This document shows, piece after piece, positions 60,134 through 64,000 of a stretch of DNA of 64,000 nt. The translations under genes and the position numbers were made by a program. How positions within the stretch are numbered: position 1 is the stretch's first letter; each line of letters starts with the position of its first letter. The DNA is taken from the NCBI GenBank assembly GCA_913056175.1, contig CAJXLM010000007.1, forward strand, positions 1 through 64,000, read 5' to 3'. The notes beneath the pieces are model-generated. The model did not search any database, was not told the origin of the DNA, and saw nothing but the letters and a program-made list of their open reading frames with translations. This DNA comes from an uncultured Opitutia bacterium. GTDB lineage: Bacteria > Verrucomicrobiota > Verrucomicrobiia > Opitutales > Puniceicoccaceae.

Positions 60134-61792
60134 TCATGGGCGTCCGCAGGAGTCACCGTTGGCGGCTTCCCGGGAGGAGGGGAAGGAGCGGAGGAAGCGG
60201 GTCCAATAATCGCGGAAACAGGGGGAGGAGAGAGCAAAGCGTTGCTCGAAGGACGAGTACCAGTTGAGGGCCAAGGGGGAAGGTGGCGGGCATCCCTGGC
60301 GGCACCATTCCTCGGCTTGGGCGGACTGGCTCCACCAGATCCCGAGGTGGCGTGCCTCTGCGAAGAGGGTGGCCGCTTCCGGGCGGACCGCGAAGGTGCG
60401 GGGATCGGCGACGATGCGGAAGGGGTGTTTACCGGCCCGGCACTCGGCGAGGCCGGTGGCGTGGGGCGTGGCGAAGAAGACGGCCGCGTAGCGCGCGGCA
60501 TCGACGGCGAGGACGTCCCGCTGGCCGCGTTCGAGGTGGACCTCGTTGGGCAAGGGGGGGAGGAGCGGATCCTCGGTGCGGTTCTTCGGGTGAAGCCGAA
60601 CCGTCAGGGACCATCCGTGGGAAAGAAGGGGGGCGAGAAGATCGAGGCTGTGGGCGGCGGCTTGGCGTTGCCGGTCGAAGGGTGGGCTGGCGAGGGCCGC
60701 CTCCCCCTCGTGGTAGAGGAAGGGCAACAGGAGCAGGGCCTTCCCGGCTGTCCCGGGAGGAAGGCCGCCTGACCTCAGGCGGCGCGCGCGCCGAGCCTCG
60801 CGGGAGAGTTTGGGGGAGGGGAGGGGCTGGTCCGTCGGCAGGGAACCTTCGCCCCAGGTCCAGAACCGGGCGGCCACCCGTCGTTCCGCGCGTTCCCACC
60901 AGTTCGGGTCGGCGGTGCCGTACCCGCCACCGTGTTGGACGATGTGAATGGGTTTTTTCTGCTCGTGGAGCACGGCCCAGAGGACCGCGATGGCCGGCTT
61001 GCGCTGGAATTCGGTGCCCGCGACCAGGCCGCACAGTCCCGCGGCGAGGGTCCGTGCCCGCGCTGCTTCGCGGGGCAGGGCCTCGACGAGGTAGCTGGGG
61101 AGAACGAGGGCGAGATAGGCGAGCAGGGCAGGGCCGTCCGGGGGCAACGGTCGGCGGCAGGCCTCCTCCCGCAGCTTGGCGAGCAGGGTTCGCCGTGCCT
61201 GTCGTTGCCAACTGCGAACCGCGGGCTCGCGGGCCCGGATCCACCGGATGCGCCCGACGAGCCGGGCACTCAGGCGCATTCGGTCGGTGCCGTGCAGGCC
61301 GAAGGAGACCCCGAGCCGCGGTCGGCCCCGTGGCGGCTGGAGCCGCGCCGTCTCCGGAACGGAGCCGAGCCCGACCGGTCCCCTCTCGAGCATTCCGCGG
61401 GCCGCATCCCATGGTGCCGGCGACCCGAGCAGTGTGAGCAGAAGGGTATGGGCGGGATCCCCCGGAGCGGTGGCGGCCCACTCCTTGAGGGTAGCGAACG
61501 CTTGCGGTGCAGCTGCTGATCCCCGGGGCTGGAGGCTCCCTCCGGCGAAGTTGACCCACTGGTGGAGAAGCAGGTCGAGGCAGGGCCGCACGAGGATCCC
61601 GGTGTCCAACCACCTCCCGTGCAGGCATTCGAGGGCCGCCACGAGGGGCGCGGACAGTTGCTCGCCCCACTGCTCGGCCGCCGCGAAGACGGCCGGCTCC
61701 GTCGCGCGGGCGGGGGAGCGGAGGAGTTCCCGCAGCTGTGGGCCAGCGTCCGGCGGGGGGGAGTGCCCCGGCGGCTCCCCCTCAGAACTCAT
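60134..61792 (-). CDS. Putative surface-polysaccharide transferase (LIC12162-like)
   Basis: 552 residues from ATG 61792-61790, 11 bases inside the sulfotransferase gene. QHGGGYGTADPNWWER (about 287-302), the basic loop with LPFLYHEGEAAL (about 360), LTVRLHPKNRTEDPLL (about 400-415) and FFATPHATGLAECRAGKHPF (about 449-468) resemble the C-terminal halves of capsule and LIC12162-family transferases. The first 150 residues are helical and unassigned. Acceptor and donor are unknown. Last gene of the minus-strand polysaccharide run. Confidence 0.6.
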   Translation of the reverse strand: MSSEGEPPGHSPPPDAGPQLRELLRSPARATEPAVFAAAEQWGEQLSAPLVAALECLHGRWLDTGILVRPCLDLLLHQWVNFAGGSLQPRGSAAAPQAFATLKEWAATAPGDPAHTLLLTLLGSPAPWDAARGMLERGPVGLGSVPETARLQPPRGRPRLGVSFGLHGTDRMRLSARLVGRIRWIRAREPAVRSWQRQARRTLLAKLREEACRRPLPPDGPALLAYLALVLPSYLVEALPREAARARTLAAGLCGLVAGTEFQRKPAIAVLWAVLHEQKKPIHIVQHGGGYGTADPNWWERAERRVAARFWTWGEGSLPTDQPLPSPKLSREARRARRLRSGGLPPGTAGKALLLLPFLYHEGEAALASPPFDRQRQAAAHSLDLLAPLLSHGWSLTVRLHPKNRTEDPLLPPLPNEVHLERGQRDVLAVDAARYAAVFFATPHATGLAECRAGKHPFRIVADPRTFAVRPEAATLFAEARHLGIWWSQSAQAEEWCRQGCPPPSPLALNWYSSFEQRFALSSPCFRDYWTRFLRSFPSSREAANGDSCGRP

Positions 61793-62438
61793 AACCGAAG
61801 CGCTCAAGGTCCTCCGCGTAGTGCCGGGCCACGAGCTCGCGGGTTGCCGCGTTGTAGTAATCGCAGTAGGGCCGGCGGTCACCCGCCCGGCGGTGGTGGG
61901 GCAAGGCGGGCGGCTCGATCCCGATCGTGCCGCAAATCGTGCGGAAGTCCTCGCCGAGGGTTTCATAGCGCGCGACGAAGTCGACGATGGTTCGCCCCTG
62001 CAGGTCCGCCACGTACTCGCTCTGTCGCTCCCGCGAGACGTCGAGGAGATCCCTGCGGGGGCGGTCGGGATCGAGTTTCCAGCGCAGGAAGGCCGAAAAA
62101 TCCGGCAGCCCCGCCATCACCTCCGGATGCTCCCGCTGCAGGTGGTGGTAGGAGCTGACCTGGAGGTCCCACGGGTTGCGGACCACCGTGAACTTAAAGA
62201 GGGACTCGTAGAACTCCGGGGGCAGCATCTCCTTGGCGGCGATTGCCTTGGCATGGCGGGGGAACTTGAGCCCGAGGATGTGGCGAGGCCGGGTCAGCTG
62301 GGAAACGAAACTCGCGGCAGCGAGGGGCACAGAGTAGGGCCAGCCCCAACGGTAGGGCCGGAGGGCTGCCCGCACGCTGGTGCCCCCGGTCTTGGCGATG
62401 TGCACGAAGAGGAAGCGGTGGCGGTAGGAGAGCAGCAT
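61782..62438 (-). CDS. Sulfotransferase (family 2-like)
   Basis: 218 residues. FVHIAKTGGTSVRAAL (about 11-26) is the 5'-phosphosulfate loop and FTVVRNPWDLQVSSYHHLQ (about 83-101) the 3'-phosphate site for PAPS. The rest is helical, with YVADLQGRTIVDFVARYETL typical of the Sulfotransfer_2 group. It would transfer sulfate from PAPS to a carbohydrate. Between two capsule-type genes this suggests a sulfated surface polymer, in line with the cysJ gene for sulfur assimilation, although no PAPS synthesis genes are here. Confidence 0.85.
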   Translation of the reverse strand: MLLSYRHRFLFVHIAKTGGTSVRAALRPYRWGWPYSVPLAAASFVSQLTRPRHILGLKFPRHAKAIAAKEMLPPEFYESLFKFTVVRNPWDLQVSSYHHLQREHPEVMAGLPDFSAFLRWKLDPDRPRRDLLDVSRERQSEYVADLQGRTIVDFVARYETLGEDFRTICGTIGIEPPALPHHRRAGDRRPYCDYYNAATRELVARHYAEDLERFGYEF

Positions 62439-62446
62439 GGCAGCCT

Positions 62447-63784
62447 TCAGGAAGGGCCGGGGTCGACTTTGGTGTCCCGCAGGTACCCGAGCAAGGCATC
62501 CCTCACGGACTGCACGCTCTCCGCACCGCCGTCCCGGTAGTGGCCGTGCACGAGAAAGCGGTGATAGGTCCAGAGCAGCAGCTTCCTGCGGCGCTCCCGG
62601 TCGGGGTGGCCGGTGAGCGTGCGCTCCAGCGCCGGGCCGAGGTCCGCACGGGAGACGGCCTTCTCGACCACGCCCGGAAGCCCGTAGAAGTTCTCCCCGA
62701 GCATGAGCACCGGCAGATCGTGGCAGAGAGCTTCAAACCCGGCCGTCGAGTTCACCGTGACGACCGCCCGGGCTTTCCGCAGGCATTCCGGCATGGGGAT
62801 CCTGTCGACAAAAACGACTTCCGGATGGGCCGCGGCCAGCCTGTCGTAGTCACTGCTCTCGTCCTTCGGATGCAGCTTCACGACGAGAGGGAGGGAGGGA
62901 TCCACCTCGGCGAGGGCCCGGCCGAGAGCCGGCACCAACTCCTCGAGACGATTTCCCCACACCGGGGAGTGGAGATGGAGCTGGGTGTCCTCCCGGACTT
63001 GCAGGGGGAGGAGGACGAAGGAGTCCGGCAGGGGGTGCCGGGCTCGCCGGATGTGCCGGTTGGGGAAGCGGAGGACGGTGCGCAGTCGGTGGATTTGCAC
63101 GGGAAGATGAGTGCGCAGGTGGGCTGCCCGGGCCCCGAGGCTCGGAGGCGGGAGGGCCGGGGGCGGCTTGGGGCGCGGGCGCGGCCCGGCCTCGCGGAAG
63201 GCCGCCAGGACCCGGGCGAGCTCGGCTTCCTTGGCTGGGTTGGCTCGCCATGACGCGAGCACTTCCGGCAGGGCCCGGACCGCCCGGGCGCTTGCGTTGC
63301 AGCCCTCGGGGTCCACCTGCACCGTTCCGGGGAAGTAGCCGTTTTGCAGCACGAGGGCCGTGCCTCCCCGTTGCCGGATGCGCGCTGCGGTCACGCTCGG
63401 CAGCAGGCTGCTTCCTCCCCAGACGATTCCGGCAACCACCCGCTGGCGCTCCAGCCACGGATCGATCCGCCGGATCCAGGTGGAGGCGCGCCGGCGAACG
63501 GCCGAGGGATCGCTGGCGGTCGCGCGCAGCAGCGGGCCGAGCGCCTCGTCCACCTCCTGCGGGGAAGGTGCCCGTCCCTCAGGGGGCAAGTCCGCCAGCC
63601 GATGGACCGCGAGCCCCGCCCGGCGCAGCCGACTCTCCAGCTTGGCGTGCTCGGTGAGAAAGAGGCTCCTCCACTCCGCGGGAAACCCGGCAGCTACCTC
63701 GCGGAAGAAGGCGGCCTTCGCGCTCGCCGGTTCGATCCAGGCGACCGTCGGACCGGAGGATGGGATGGACGCTCCCGTGTTCAT
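62447..63784 (-). CDS. Capsule polysaccharide biosynthesis protein (KpsC/KpsS-like)
   Basis: 445 residues from ATG 63784-63782. The first third has WIEPASAKAAFFREVAAGFP and GIVWGGSSLLPSV; the diagnostic C-terminal half has FVLLPLQVREDTQLHLHSP (about 256-274), LPLVVKLHPKDESSDYDRLA (about 302-321), and AVVTVNSTAGFEALCHDLP with VLMLGENFYGLPGVV (about 345-378). This is the Capsule_synth fold, whose best-known members are Kdo transferases that build the lipid-linked start of group 2 capsules. It overlaps the partial glycosyltransferase gene by four bases. Confidence 0.85.
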   Translation of the reverse strand: MNTGASIPSSGPTVAWIEPASAKAAFFREVAAGFPAEWRSLFLTEHAKLESRLRRAGLAVHRLADLPPEGRAPSPQEVDEALGPLLRATASDPSAVRRRASTWIRRIDPWLERQRVVAGIVWGGSSLLPSVTAARIRQRGGTALVLQNGYFPGTVQVDPEGCNASARAVRALPEVLASWRANPAKEAELARVLAAFREAGPRPRPKPPPALPPPSLGARAAHLRTHLPVQIHRLRTVLRFPNRHIRRARHPLPDSFVLLPLQVREDTQLHLHSPVWGNRLEELVPALGRALAEVDPSLPLVVKLHPKDESSDYDRLAAAHPEVVFVDRIPMPECLRKARAVVTVNSTAGFEALCHDLPVLMLGENFYGLPGVVEKAVSRADLGPALERTLTGHPDRERRRKLLLWTYHRFLVHGHYRDGGAESVQSVRDALLGYLRDTKVDPGPS

Positions 63785-64000
63785 GAGGGATGGGCCGGGA
63801 TCCCGAGCACGCCAAGGTAGGCCCGGGCGCTCGCCGCCAGCCCGTACGGCTTCGTGCAGGCGCGCAAGCGGTCCGGATCGGTGGGATGGTCCAGCTGCCA
63901 GTGGATCGCCTCCGCCAGGGCCCGCTCGTCGCCGACCGGCACCAGCGTTTCCGGGGCTCTTTCCCTGAGGAGTTCCCCCGGCCCGCTCGGACAATCGGTG
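63781..64000 (-). CDS. GT4-family glycosyltransferase, C-terminal fragment (runs off the window)
   Basis: 72 codons before the stop at 63783-63781. It starts within TDCPSGPGELL, the GT4 donor-phosphate motif, and continues with LVPVGDERALAEAIHWQLDH and a C-terminal helix ending LGVLGIPAHPS. The N-terminal domain lies beyond the window. The ATGA overlap makes it the first visible gene of the minus-strand polysaccharide operon. Confidence 0.85.
   Translation of the reverse strand, partial: TDCPSGPGELLRERAPETLVPVGDERALAEAIHWQLDHPTDPDRLRACTKPYGLAASARAYLGVLGIPAHPS

Overview
The window is high-GC DNA from a member of the Verrucomicrobiota, most likely the Opitutae. Three features support this. A 52-residue protein belongs to the small basic protein family shared by Chlamydiae, Verrucomicrobia and Planctomycetes (3467-3625). 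A secreted protein ends in a PEP-CTERM sorting tail (30179-30931). Most genes start at ATG or GTG without a clear Shine-Dalgarno and are packed in ATGA-overlapping operons. This placement is an inference; no 16S rRNA gene is present.

Layout. 1-1022: a possible transposase start and a non-coding repeat island. 1023-30931: ordinary chromosomal housekeeping, including a lytic transglycosylase, nth, an LpxH-like phosphoesterase, cysJ, a xylulokinase, a CNNM/CBS membrane protein, ppdK, tatC, an M50 protease, trpB, a SpoIIE-type phosphatase, yicC, an M42 peptidase, a sigma-70 factor, trpE, pyk, a YycJ-like MBL hydrolase, folE2, a NUDIX protein and a PEP-CTERM protein. 31.2-43.4 kb: an accessory-looking stretch with repeat islands, the tmRNA gene ssrA, a REP-associated tyrosine transposase (RAYT), a D-Ala-D-Ala dipeptidase gene broken by one stop codon, a BCCT transporter, a nucleoside hydrolase and a membrane pyrophosphatase. 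43.5-47.5 kb: an OsmC protein and a phosphonate/phosphite-type ABC transporter (phnD-phnC-phnE-phnE). 49.5-54.7 kb: one operon of 6-phosphogluconate dehydrogenase, glucose-6-phosphate dehydrogenase, a histidine phosphatase, a polyphosphate-type glucokinase and a GH100 neutral invertase, which reads as a route from sucrose into the oxidative pentose phosphate pathway. 54.8-64 kb: methyltransferases, glycosyltransferases, a sulfotransferase and capsule-type proteins for a surface polysaccharide that may be sulfated.

The most unusual feature is a family of short repeats. The octamer TGGGTGTC (reverse GACACCCA, often extended to ATGGGTGTCTGCGAT) occurs about 68 times by eye. Nearly all copies lie in seven gene-free islands: about 0.5-0.7, 31.2-32.1, 35.9-36.1, 39.0-40.1, 42.6-43.4, 47.7-49.3 and 58.7-59.8 kb. 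Five islands are built from their own unit of about 250-570 bp, duplicated in tandem two or three times. Units of different islands seem to share only the short core. Some cores face each other as perfect inverted pairs. A RAYT gene lies among the islands, so a REP/REPIN-like system is the leading hypothesis; the core is also compatible with a binding or recombination site.
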